A stretch of 64,000 nucleotides of DNA, taken from the NCBI RefSeq assembly GCF_008831285.2, contig NC_045143.1, forward strand, positions 17,883,655 to 17,947,654, read 5' to 3'. Source of the stretch: Nymphaea colorata (taxonomy: Eukaryota > Streptophyta > Magnoliopsida > Nymphaeales > Nymphaeaceae). The notes beneath the pieces are model-generated. The model had not been told where the DNA came from and did not search any database. It saw only the letters and a list, made by a program, of their open reading frames with translations. Of this stretch, positions 23,524 to 35,226 are shown piece by piece. The position numbers and the translations under genes are program-made. Each line of letters opens with the position of its first letter. Position 1 is the stretch's first letter.

Positions 23524-23645
23524 GTGTATGAAAGCTTTATAAAAAGGAAATATCAAATTGAATGGAGAGGGAAAAGAAGATTTTAGAAAAAGAGAGAAAG
23601 AGAGAGATTTTGGAGAAAAAAATATTTTTAGAAAAAAGAAAACTC

Positions 23646-23681
<36 letters not shown>

Positions 23682-25484
23682 CACATACATATATTCATAT
23701 GTATGTGTATGAGAATTTGTAAAAGAATATGTTAAATCATAAAAAGAGAAGGACAAAGAGAGATATTCATGTGCATGTATACATATATAACATGTATATG
23801 CGTATATGTCTTCATGAGAGTTAAAATCAAGAAATGACTTGAAAATATCATACTTCAATTTTTTATGTAGGCCGGAGATGAACTTAGACTCTTGCAATAG
23901 GTTAAGTCTCCAATGCCTCATTAAAGATGGTTCTTGCTTTTAAAAATCTTTTAAAAAAAATGATTCTAAATATTTTTATATGTGAACATAAAAACATTAT
24001 TATTTTATTTGTTAGAAGAGAATATATTTCTTCCACCATTGGGTATGCAAAAAAAATCAAGCAACGTAATAAGCATTCATTGGGGCCCCTAATCAAGTGA
24101 TTAAAAAAGAAACTAAACGTGAGAATGAAATGAAGACGCATTTTAACATTTACATATTCGTGAAGGGCTTTCTCGCATTGGACAATCCCCAACCTCAAAA
24201 ATCAACATAAGAATGAAGAAATCCCAACCTAAACACTCACTTTCGCTTTGCATTTGCATATTAATTAAAGAAAATTAATATACCATGTATGAGCATCATC
24301 TTAAACATAAATAATGAATAAAGTAATATGACAAACATTTTTTTGAAAATAAATGAAGAAATAAAATTTATTTTGCCTTGCTCATACTCCCGGTGCACTC
24401 AAGAGTATCTCTCGTCTCCAAATATGAAGTTCTTAGAGCCTTCTTGCATGGCCATGGAGAGGTAGCAAGGATAAACGAAAAATGAAAATAAGATAAGGGC
24501 TACATACGTCTAATATTTTATCATGCACACTTGAAGAGTTGTAACTTCGAAAAAAGAAAAAGAAGAAAAGAAGAGAAAAATAGAGAACAATAGTCAAATA
24601 AAGCTCTAAATCTTCAAGTGAAGAATAATTAGAAATTCCCTAATGGTTAGTTTACGCTTAAGAAGAATGATTGTAGGGGTATTTATAAGAAGTTTTGGAG
24701 CCAAAATTCAAAATTTGAATTTTTTAAATTTAACAAGATTTTCATACGAATTACAAGTATTTTTGAATAATTTTAAATTTCTTTTTAAAATTTGGTTCAG
24801 ACAGGGCTAATGCCCACCCAATAGTACCAAAACCACCCCTCAAGGGGTAGTCTTTTGCATTAAAGAGGGCTTGCAAGATGTGCAAGCCTTGGCTTGGCGC
24901 AACTGCAAAGAGTGTCACGCATCGCGCAATGCACGATGACGCGCACCAGTGTAAGTGAAACAAAATAAAATAAAATAAAGCAATTTGTTTAAAAGGCATA
25001 ACACTTTTTTTATTTAAAATGGGTATAAAATTGGTTTATTACAAATGTGTGGTCAGCTCTGTTTTGAGTGACTTCAAGCTCATTTTAAATCGAGATTGGA
25101 TTCAATTGGTCACTGGCATGTTCTAGTGAGTGATTTAGTCTCAAAAACATGTCTTGGCACAAGTCAATTTTTGTTGTTTTGATCTCAGCTTTAGATTTTG
25201 AGTTCGAATTCTCGATTTAGATCTAATTCGGATATGAGAGTTGGATTTTGGGTTTGAATCTCGCGTCTAAAGTTGGATTTAAATTTGAACCTTGGGTTTG
25301 GACTTGGACATGGGTCTAGAGATTTGTTTGGATTACATAGTCATGCATTGAACTTACGTATCGATATGAAAGTTAGTTTTGGGTCTAGGATTTTTTTTTG
25401 GTGAAAACTTAAATCCAAATAACTGATAATTTTATTTAGGTGAAAATAAAATACAATCTTTTTGAAAAATTTGGGGTGAAAACA
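22559..25484 (-). repeat. Solo LTR of the Ogre-like gypsy family inside copia 3
   Basis: The ends correspond to those of the full-length LTRs further right: TGTTCGCATTCCAAATTCTT against TGTTTGCATCCCAAAATTTT, and AAAAATTTGGGGTGAAAACA against AAAAATTTGGGGTGATTACA. Homology is also clear at 22600-22740. Flanking 5-mers are CTTTC (22554-22558) and CTTTT (25485-25489), a target duplication with one mismatch. No internal region remains, so it arose by LTR-LTR recombination. It contains TA and GA microsatellites (23470-23520, 23645-23680) and a GC-richer patch near 24830-24960. It lacks the 71-bp array of the 36738-55003 element. Confidence 0.75.
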
Positions 25485-26560
25485 CTTTTCAACTAAACAT
25501 GAAAAATGCATTCTTGAATGATACCTTAGAAGAAGAAGTATATGTATATCCCCCACCAGCATTTACAATAAGAAACGCTTTGCTTGCAAGCTGAAAAAAT
25601 CTGTTTATGGCCTCAAACAATCTCCTTGGGCATTGTTCTCTAAGTTTACTTTCTCACCAACATTGGTTTCAAGCAGAGTAGTTTTGACTATACCATGTTT
25701 ACTTCTCATACTAGCCAAGAAACCACTATTTTGTTCATATACATAAATGACATCATTATCACTAGAGACAACAAAGATCAAACGAAGAAAGTTAATATAT
25801 TCTCCCTGACAAATTTGACATCAAAGACTTGAAAAGCTGAGATATTTTTTGGCAATCGAGGTTGCTCACTAAGAGGGATCTAAACCAAGTTTGATGCCAC
25901 TAGAAGTGAATTGCAAGCTGAGAAAGGACGATCATGAGACCCTTCAAGATGTTCAAAGTTTTCAACGTCTAATTGGAAATTGATCTATTTGATAGTGACT
26001 AGACTAGACATCATTTTCAATGTCAACTTGATAAGCTAGTTTATGCAAGAGCCTAGATCATCCCATCTAGAAGCTGCTCATCGTATTTTAAGGTACTTGA
26101 AGATGAATCCAGAAAAAGGCATTCTAATGAAAAGAAATAACAATTTTGAGGTAATTGGATATACAAGCACAAACTGGGTAGGCTATGTATATTTGTTAGA
26201 GGAAACTTTGTTACCTGGAAGAGCAAAAAACAAGTTGTGGTGGCCAGGCAATGGCTGCATGTGCAAGTGAACTCATTTGGGTAAAGGCTCCCCTTCAAGG
26301 TATGAGAGAAAAATTTGAACAACCAATGAATTTCTTTTGTGACAATATGATAGCAATTTACATCAATGCAAACTTGTCTTTCATGAATGAACAAAACATA
26401 TTTAAGTTGATTGTTAATTTATTCATGAAAAGATTCAGAATAAAGTCATATGCACTCCTCTTGTTCACACTAAGAACAATTGGCAGATGTATTTTACAAA
26501 GGTTACGGTGAAGGGCAGTCATCAGTGGATTCGTACCCATTTGAGACTGACCGATATCAG
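25485..26560 (+). pseudogene. Copia 3 reverse transcriptase (right piece) and RNase H
   Basis: It reads QLNMKNAFLNDTLEEEVYV, KSVYGLKQSPWALFSKF and then a decayed palm. From 26043 RNase H follows, with HLEAAHRILRYLKMNPEKGI, VIGYTSTNWVGY, AACASELIWVKAPLQGM, FFCDNMIAIYINAN and a degraded tail. The RNase H aspartates are partly replaced (TNW instead of ADW) and frameshifts abound, so the gene is dead. Confidence 0.8.
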
Positions 26561-26582
26561 CTCATCAAATTGAGAGTGAGGC

Positions 26583-26888
26583 TGCGAAATTGTGTGCAAC
26601 CGCTAGTCCACCTTGTATGAAAGGAAAGGGATAAAGGCGTTTCCTATAGTAAGGAAGAAAGGTGGAGGTTTCATTCACCCAAGATTGCAGGTGATTAAGT
26701 TTCCTTGTTGACTTTTCTATTGGCAGTTGCTGCTTTATAATGATGTAAAACGAGCAGAAAAATTAATGAAAAATCTGAACATGAATTTTCTACCATGGAT
26801 GTAGGCAAGAAGCCCAACCATGTAAACCTACCGTGTTACATTTTTTCTGATATACAGAACCCTGTTCATTGTAGAAGAACAATTGACA
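26583..26888 (+). repeat. 3-prime LTR of copia 3
   Basis: It starts TGCGAAATTGTG just after a purine-rich GAGAGTGAGG tract and ends AGAACAATTGACA. It contains GGATGTAGGCAAGAAGCCCAA, the GTAGGC...CC-AACCA-GTAAA motif usual in the R/U5 region of plant copia LTRs, as in the LTR at 63468-63769. There is no second copy in the window. Confidence 0.6.
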
Positions 26889-29667
26889 GATGACTACTCG
26901 CTTGGGTGTACTTCCATTATAACGGTTCACTAATGATCAAACGTTTAAATATGGGAACTCAGCGGACCGTATCTTACCATATTTCAAAATCAGTATTGAA
27001 GGTATATTTGTTAGGGAAAGGATTCAAACTAACATGTGTTGGATGTTGTTGGATAGTTAAAATTAAATAAATTGTCTACAAAAAATAATCGCTAAATTCA
27101 TATTAGCCACGGTTTATATGTGGCGACGGTTTATAACACTAGCATAGCAAAGCAAGAAATGTTGAAGTGAGGGGCACTAAATATAAAACCCTGCGCCTGT
27201 ATATAAATGAACATAATTTTTAAATTTTTTTTAAAATATCAAATATTAAAAAAAGCGATTTATACCACACGTGCAAATATGTGGCTTGGGTTTTTTGTGA
27301 TTCTATCGATAACTTATGATTTTTTTTAAAAAAAAATTGAAGTTTAGTCATCCAGCAAATATAGGACACACAGTAGGATCCATTATCCTTGCTGGGGTAT
27401 GTCGATGTACCTATAACACAATGTAATTTAAATCAGTTTATGAAGCAATGCAGTGTAATTAATATCAGTCAATGAAGCAACTAGTGTGGCCGCCGATTTA
27501 GAGAATCCGCTGGTTCACCGACTCAGGAGTGAATAAGTTGTGAATTATGCCAAAATCACTAGCTAGCTACAAAGTTGTTTTTCTGAAAAACAAACCAACA
27601 ATTAGTAATAGCAATTTAAAATAAAAAGTTAAATACATTGAGAAGAACTTGACAAGTGGTGTTTTATCTGCCCCAAAATTGAGATTCTATCTTCATTGGT
27701 CGATTCAAGGCGATTTGCACCGATACTGCACTGACGCGAAGTTATACTGCTGCCTCCGATAAAAGTTGCGGTCTAATGAGCATCTGTTCAATCTTGTTTC
27801 AGAAAATTCAAAAGTAATGCCGATTTTAGTTGGTCTGAAACCACGCAGGTTAGTGTCTATTTATTTTATTCGATTCCTCTATGTCCATGGTTTTGGTTTT
27901 TCGTTTTCTGGAGAAGGAACCAGAAGACCGGGGTGACCTGGCTAATGCAGCAGCCGTGAAAACATAAGTAAGCTGAAAGGTCCCATCCATGGACAAAGTG
28001 GAGGCAAAAAGACAAGGACCTTTGTTTGCAATATGGAAAAAGAGAAAATGTCTATTGCCATGTAAATTTTTTTGGTGCCTGGTAAAATATATTGTTAAAA
28101 TATAATGTTAACATCTAATCAGATAGCATAATTGGTGGGATTGAAGAGTACTTAGATAACATAACTGGTCGGATTGATGAGTACACAAGCCATATATTGT
28201 TAATTCAATTTTCCTGGATATTATTCCTCCAAGTCTTGCAAGATGGACATCCTATCTAGTTACAAGTTTACTATCTCTATACCCAATAGAGGATCGGGCG
28301 TGTGGGCTGGTGCTGCCCATGCCAACACAAGTCCTTCAAAAAGTTTATTACAAGGGAGCTAGACCTTGTTCTACCTAGAAGTAGTGCCCACACCAGACCT
28401 ACATCAATGTCCCATAAGCACTCAACCTACTAAAGTTAGTGCCCCTTTAATAAAAAATTTCATAAAATTTTCTGTTTTCTGGCTCTGCCACTGCCTATAC
28501 ATAAACCTCAACATAGTCCTGGAATCTGGAGGCAAAGGGCAAAGAGTATTTGCAACGTGCAGCTATCGGAAAAGGGTAAATAATTAAACAATTGACCTGC
28601 AGAGACTTGGGACTCAAAGAAAGGCTTTAGCTAAGCGCTTAAAGAGAGATACTAGTTTCATTTTTGCAACATGTAGGCCCATTTAATCAAATATAATGTG
28701 GTTTATGGATGGATTGATTTAATAAAAATCAGTCATTGCAATATAATGTGGTTTCTGGCATTTTTACTAGAAAATGTGGGTCTCCCCCGCACAAACTCCA
28801 CACCCAATTTTAAACTTGTAAAATATCAGGCGGGCTTGTAGAAGAAATCACCAGTTTTCAACATGTTCTTGAAGCTTACTTCAGATCAGAGCCTGCACAT
28901 ATGAGCTTGATGTTGGTACATTTAATAAGACATGGTTACGTTAAAATGCTGCATGTGTAGAGTTTCTAAGACTAAGAGCTTCAAACATCATAGGTCCAAA
29001 ATACAGATACTTGAAGGAAACCATTGGAGATGGACTTGTTTACCAAGGAACTAACATTTAAGATTTCTTTTCCGTCTACCATTCTTAAAATGTTTAACTA
29101 GATTCTATTGTTTTCACATCTGATTATACAATTCATCAAAAGTTACCAAGCAATATCATTTCCGCCATCTCTTTACCATAAAGAAATTTTGAATATTTTC
29201 ACATGCTCCATTGATTCAATACCACCATTTTATTGAGACCCATTCATTCTACCAAACTTTGAAGCAATGTACAATTAGTGGCAAACCTTCTAGTATCCAG
29301 ACTAGAATCTCTTTGTGTAGCAGATTGAGTTCTTATCGGATTCAAGACAAAGGTATGACAATGAATAAACTTTTTTCCATACATCCAATTATGTTTTTTT
29401 ATTTTACTTGTATCTTCAAATGTAAGATTTATTCCATGAGTTATACTAGGGGTCCCAAAGAAAATTGTTCTCTTCAAGAAACAAGATAATTGCCTGTATT
29501 CTCAATAATTATTTGAATATATTGTTAAAGACTATGTTTCTCTTCAATTAACTTGTTATGATAGGTTTATCATGTATTAGGTTAGATTCACTTCTTTCAT
29601 TATTTTCCTATTAATTCTGTACTTTAATTTTATTTTTCAGCCAAAGATATGACTGACGTTATCGAGC
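26889..29667. other. 2.8 kb with no recognisable gene
   Basis: AT-rich DNA with scattered short ORFs of no recognisable family. Patches at 27110-27340 (GCGACGG...GGCACTAAATATAAAACC) resemble the flanks of decayed DNA transposons. Nothing in it repeats elsewhere in the window. Confidence 0.5.
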
Positions 29668-29827
29668 TGTTGGACTCTCCAATGGCTAGGTTTCTAGCCA
29701 TTGGAGACTCTAAGGGCCCTTTTCCTCTTTTATTTATAGTATCTTTTCTTCCTCTTTAAGGAAGCTCGCAGTGTTTTGTTCATCAATGAGAGATTATTGT
29801 TCTTAACCCTAATGAGTAAAGTTTAGA
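29668..29827 (+). repeat. Short copia-type LTR followed by a primer-binding site
   Basis: The segment begins TGTTGGACTCTCC, contains a TATA-like TTTATTTATAG and abuts TGGTATCAGCG (29828-29838), a slightly mutated initiator-Met-tRNA primer site. Its 14-bp hairpin (TCTCCAATGGCTAG and complement, about 29675-29708) lies near the start. The expected terminal CA reads GA. The LTR probably belongs to copia fragment 4 at 31061-32234, although 1.2 kb separates them. Confidence 0.5.
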
Positions 29828-29838
29828 TGGTATCAGCG

Positions 29839-31060
29839 ATTGGCTCTACTTGGGTGCTTCTCTCAGTTAGAAGCTGTTTGTGCTTCTTTTAGTAAGAAGC
29901 TAAAGAGATCAAAGAGTGCTCCTTTTTAGTAAGAAGCTAAAGACTATTGATCAAAGACTGCTGGAGTGAATGCTGAAGTGCTGTTCAAAGCTTGAAGATT
30001 CAAAGAACAACAAGCTAACTAAGATCTGTTTACATGAAGCATGCTAGACGGAACAAATGTATTTTTTTTCTTTTTTGAATTTGATATATCTCGTTGCAAT
30101 CTATTTTTTGTATCCCTGTGTAACAGAGAACAGAGTTCAACCCTAGGTGCCTATCGAGGCGTCTGACATTAGATCCTAAAAGGAAAACACTGACAACAAT
30201 GAGAAATCTGAAAGAGTACACACGCAGGACAGATAGATAGGATTACCTGTCGCCGTTTTTTTTTCGTCCATCGGTAAAACCACCGCTGCTTCTTTTCTGG
30301 CAAAGACCTGAGAGACAGAATAGAGAGTCTGACTCGATCGGGTGCCTTTGCCAGCTGACCTTCTTGACGAGTCCAGCAGAGATCTGCAAGCAGGCGTTGG
30401 TGCTCGCCTATTGAGTCATCTGTTGTCTTCCCTGCACAGACCCAGACCCAAATCTGGTGGGAAACTAAATACTGAGGGTGTGATCGTCGGACGATGTTCC
30501 GGTCGACCTTTGTGAGGTAGATGCAGCAGATGACTTCGTCCACTAGGTGGTAGTGAAGGAAGATCGACAGAGGCAGCGGCGGAGGCACGATTGCGAAACC
30601 CTAGCAGAGGGTGTTCGCCAGAGGAGAGAGAACCTCTTGAGAGGAGAGAGAAAAACGGGCTGTGATTCGTGAAACGAAGAAAACTCAGGTTCGTACCAAA
30701 TTTATAGCAAAATATTGTAAATTACAAAAATAGTCCACTTTATTGTCAAAATGTTAAGAAACACTGTCATATTTTTCAGAAATTCTGCGATGTCTTTGCT
30801 AAGTGTGTTTATATGAAATTTTGTATAGATACCCTTGGACTTATTAAAAATTGCTAAAAAGGGTTTCAAAAAAACGAGATTTTGTATACAATTGCATATA
30901 GGTACCCTCAAACTTATAAAAAAAATTACCAAAAAAAGGGTTCTAAAAATAAATTTGAAAATAAAGGAGGAAATTCATGTTCTAAAATTTAAAATAGAGA
31001 TCTCCTTGCTTCTAAGTGATGTTTTAGAATATTAATGGAGATTTCCTGACGTGATATTCT
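29839..31060. other. Leader or insertion between a copia LTR and gag fragment
   Basis: Near 29860-29960 short repeats of TTTAGTAAGAAGCTAAAGA occur. From 30160 to 30715 the minus strand looks like a promoter plus 5-prime leader: TATAAATTTGG (complement of 30698-30708), CT-rich tracts at about 30600-30650, then an open stretch of 139 codons (30588-30169, no ATG start) of unknown product. It could be the 5-prime end of an inserted gene fragment or of another LTR. I cannot choose between these. Confidence 0.3.
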
Positions 31061-32234
31061 TTGTGTTGCTTACTGTTTATTGTACTTTCATTGCCATTAA
31101 AAATTAATATAGAAATGACTTCAAAAGTAGGAGCCTCAAAATTAACCAAGACAAAAAAACTCAATGGAACTAACTTTCTTGCATGGAAGCAAAAGATCAT
31201 GTTGGCATTGGCTCTAGAAAGACTGATTTATGTAATATACAAGCTATTTCCCACTTTAGAAAACAAACCTATTGATAAAAAAAGAAGAGCATATGAGGCT
31301 TTTGAGACTGAGGACTTGATGGTCAAAACCATTTCATGGAAAATGACTTGATTAAGGTGTTTGAAGACTGCCCAACGGCCAAAGATACGTTTGATAACAT
31401 CTCATCAAAATACAATACCACTACTATGATACATGTTCAATTATTGTTAAAATGATACAAACTCGTATAAAATGAAGGAGTCAGATAGAGTGGTTGATCA
31501 TGGCTAAAGACCTAGCCATAGTAGGAAATGCAAATATGGTCATCTTGAATAGTCTACCACCTTCTTGGGATATGGCTATCAAAGCACTGAGTCTCCAGTT
31601 TGACATTTTGACTCTAGAGAAACTCCCCATAAATTAGCTATTTAACAAGAATTTCTGGAAAAGAGAAAGGATGCAGTACAAATGATTGCACAGGAAAAAC
31701 CAGCTAACAGTCATGTGCCTGAAAAACCCAAAGAATTTAAAAAGAGAATGCAAAAACTTAATGTAACAACTCATACTGTGATGTCATGGGAATCAGATCA
31801 TATCGACTGAATGTTGGGAGCACAAACTGAAATTTTGTATGTCTCATCCATGTAGAGGAAGTTAGTGTCGGTTCTTGTTCTGATTGGAAAAGGGTTTGAA
31901 GTCTGTTTAGTTCCAAAGAAAGTCACAGTAGGAAAACATGGAGAGACCATGTTAGATAGGAAATATGTAAGAAAACATGGTATATTCAAACTCAGTGAAA
32001 TGAATACAAAACTTCGAGTTCTGCTTATATTAATTGTGCAATGAGTGTAAGTACAAACTTATGACATGAAAGATTAAGCCATATAAGCATCAACAATATG
32101 AAGATCCTAGCACAACAAGGTATAATACTTGACATAAATGTAAATGATTTCGCGAAATGTGAGTCATGTTTATACATAAAAATGACAAGAAAACTCTTTC
32201 CGTTTGAAGTAATTCGGGCCACTGATCTATTGAA
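31061..32234 (+). pseudogene. Copia fragment 4: gag and pre-integrase remnants
   Basis: An ATG at 31115 opens MTSKVGASKLTKTKKLNGTN, then FLAWKQKIMLALALERLIYV, a clear copia gag N-terminus. It continues with VFEDCPTAKDTFDNI and LNSLPPSWDMAIKAL in shifted frames to about 31600. At about 32070-32205 RLSHISINNMKILAQQGI, then CESCLYIKMTRKLFP, is a copia pre-integrase zinc region. The protease is unrecognisable. Homology stops at 32234 where CACTA copy B starts, so integrase and RT are missing. Confidence 0.7.
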
Positions 32235-35226
32235 AATGTTATGGTATGAATGGTTTATTTCTTTCTTAAGCATATAAATTTATGTAATCATGTATGCATG
32301 ATCACTTATGAAATTCATGAATGCTCACAATCACATCTTTAAGAAGCTTAAGTAACACAAGATTAAGTCCTAATGAGATGATAATTGAATTAAGACAAAA
32401 TCTTAAAACTTACTTAAAATTCAAGAAAAACACCCCTACAAATTCTAATATTTTATTGTCTCAAATATCAAATATTCTTTTTTCAACATATTAATTTGAT
32501 TTTCAAATTTTTGTATAAGGAGAACCGACCTTAGAAAAGTAGTGGTCATTATTTCTTTTTTTTTTGTCCTTTTTGTCTTTCAAAGGGTCTTATATTACCT
32601 TCTTTCTTTGTCGGAATATGCAGCGAAGACCACTGTCATTCTTTCGCAAGGTACTGCACCTATCAACACAGGAAAAGACGCAAACAATAGCAGTCCTTCT
32701 AGGCGGAAATCAAATAGCATATTGCTTTAGATGGTACTGCAACAAATATTTGAACCAGCCAGCCTGCTTTTGTGTCAAAGATAAATAGCTCCGATGTGAA
32801 TATATATATATAGAGAGATAGTAACATAAACACAATTTATTTTTATGTATATATATATATATATTTGTATATGTATATATATATATATATAAAGAGAGAA
32901 AGTAACATAAACACAATTTATTTTTATTATAAAAATAGGATAGTCTACAAAAAGAAAAATTGCAACTTATTATATGATAATTATATTATAAAAAAAGTCT
33001 AATTAGCAGTTGCATTGTGGAGAATCATCTTAATTAAGTTGTGAAAATGCAAAATTAGCAGCAGCTGCATCTCATAACTTCTCAATGACAACAACCCTAG
33101 AATCCCAAGGAGCACTATAATGACAACAATGTCTGTCGTGTAAGCTTTTTCTTACTAAGGAGCACTATAATGACAACAACATCTGTAGTGAAAGTTTTTT
33201 CTTGCCAAAATTTATTTCAAATAAAAGTTCTTTGGGTTACTGAAATATTAGAATTCTTATTGAGCTGCCCACTTAATTTAGTTGGACCCAATAACTTTTT
33301 CACATCAAAAGTATAAATATAATTTTGATTTTACAAAACGATTGTTGAGCTACATAACGTATGAGCCGTCAAATCATATTTGAGATCTAAGACACCTTGT
33401 GCCTTGACCCACATGCCTTTGAATCTCTTAACAAAAAGAAAATGCCGGTCTTTTGTGCTTGTAGGAGTTGGTATCAAGACATTCTCTCAAATTAATGGGA
33501 CAACTGGTAATAGCAAGAGGATCAATGTCTCTACTGAATGTAGTTATGACTAGTGCAGGTCTCTATTGGCACAACTTGGTAAGGGTTCAGTGTCTACCTA
33601 GTCTTGTCTCTGGGAGAAAAAAAAAAGCAAGAGCTCTTCTTGAGTCCTTGACATTCCCGCTCCTGGCACTTCACCAAATTAGAGAACAAATTCACTACCA
33701 AGATAGTTAGCACAACTGAATAGCTAAAGATTACAATGGCAATATGTAATCAAAATGCATAAATATGCACAAATGAAATTCAGGTGACATAGATGATGCA
33801 GATTCCTCTTTATTATGCTAATGACATCATCAGTGTGACAACAACAAACATTGCATGCATACATAGTACCTGTGGTGCTATACTTACTATCCAGTTATGT
33901 CATGCTATAGTAGACAACAAGTCAGCATATTCATACCCCAATAGCAGATTGCTCCACACAACCTTCTAACACAATAATGATAGGACAAACCTCCTCTTGG
34001 GCAACTATTCTTCTTGCTATTAACAGTATCACTAGAATTATATGTTAGCACCAAAAACAAAGATTAATGTAGTTAAAGATTTATCTATTGCACAAGTTTA
34101 GTATGTATTGAGGGCTATCAACTTCATTCTGGAAGGGGTGTCACATTCCTCTAGTCACCTCCAACAAACAAAAGAAGAAACAACACTTATGATGAATAGC
34201 ATGAGCTAGAACCAATGAGAAGCCAAAAGTAGTGATCTTTAATAAAAATCAATGCCAACTTTATAATACGAAACTGAATTTGAAAGACTTATGAGCATGT
34301 GATCTAAACTACAAGTCAAAAGATAAACTTACATTCAAGTTAATATGAGCAGAAAAGTTAATTTTGAGGTTGAATGTCCCGATAGAATCTTCCTCCAAAA
34401 GCTTTTGAGGCAAAACAATGTAAAAGAAAAAAAAAATGTAAAAAAAAGATTGCTTTATTGGCTAATTGAAGGATATGGACAGAAAGAGGTAGAAGCAAAA
34501 GTGATCATGCACAAATGAACAAGAAACTACTAAATTGTCATACAAGAAAAAAAACAATCAATTGTTTAATTGTACCAACAAATTAACTATATAAAGTCAA
34601 ACCAAAACATTTGACATAAAGTTTGAAATAAAAAAACAAGTGTTGTTCCACTATGTCCTATGCTTCCACAATCACCCCTTTCTCGTTAGTCAATACATAT
34701 CATGAGACCTACATGTAACATTAATATCATTAATCTAACAAGTTTGGTGCAATGAAATTATGTTGCAAAACAATTTTAAAATGTTAAAAAAACAATTATT
34801 ACTAGCTGGCTGCCAGTACAAATACCAAAGTAGATTTTGGCATCTTCATGCATTGGAACATTTGTTGCTTTCCTCTTTTCAACGTCGATTGCATTTCTTC
34901 TGTATTTGGCTAAAGTTGGCAAGAACATTGGATCGACAACTTTATCTGTAACATGAAGTTGTCGACTTTGATAGTGCATGACTATTTTGTGTTTTCCTTT
35001 GTTCTTCAGTTGCACTTGTATGATATCTATAATAATTTATTATGTACTTGTTATATCGCCTTGCAACAGCCTGAGGATGCTGTTAGAGAAAAATAAGTTC
35101 TTCATTACTGCTTTCAACTGAATCTCGAACACATGCGTCATGGATTTTTTATACACATATATAATAGTTGTTGTTAAATTAGTGACTCATTATTAATTTA
35201 TATGCAAAATTGAAATGCAATTACCA
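32235..35226 (-). mobile_element. CACTA remnant, copy B (internally deleted)
   Basis: It matches copy A from 2735 to about 5860 in the same order (for example the blocks beginning ATGATCACTTATGAAATT and ATGGGACAACTGGTA). At about 34835 it jumps to a sequence matching copy C from 58080, and then to TNPD exons equivalent to 7970-8230 of copy A. The region encoding the Transposase_24 tryptophan block and the DUF4216 exon is absent. TA microsatellites at 32800-32895 replace the extra segment present in copy A. Homology ends at 35226 against copia 2. Confidence 0.65.

Larger units (their letters stand above)
22476..26888 (+). mobile_element. Ty1/copia retrotransposon 3, 5-prime truncated, split by a solo LTR
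   Basis: The plus strand resumes as one copia RT when the 22559-25484 LTR is removed: YETFAPMAKMNS...SWDTF lies to its left and QLNMKNAFLNDTLEEEVYV to its right. RNase H, a purine-rich tract and a 306-bp 3-prime LTR (26583-26888) follow. Everything upstream of the RT (gag, protease, integrase, 5-prime LTR) is missing, cut at about 22476 against CACTA-like repeats. Confidence 0.8.

Noticed and set aside
23266-23921. Minus-strand ORFs of about 95 codons rich in Ile/Tyr and Ser/Leu
   Set aside because: They are translations of TA and GA microsatellites inside the solo LTR at 22559-25484.
25201-25215. GAGTTCGAATTCTC resembling a tRNA T-arm
   Set aside because: No acceptor stem or D/anticodon arms around it. 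It is part of the GATCT-rich end of an Ogre-like LTR.
30169-30588. 139-codon minus-strand frame that could be a gene
   Set aside because: It has no ATG start, no recognisable domain and no partner exon. It is kept only as a note on the region.
4507-33710. Two similar plus-strand ORFs (4507-4692 and 33492-33710, MGQLV(L/I)ARGSMSLLNVV) that could be a conserved small protein
   Set aside because: They lie in the shared non-coding part of CACTA copies A and B. Over the aligned part I count more amino-acid-changing than silent differences, and the C-termini diverge by frameshift, so there is no sign of selection on the protein.
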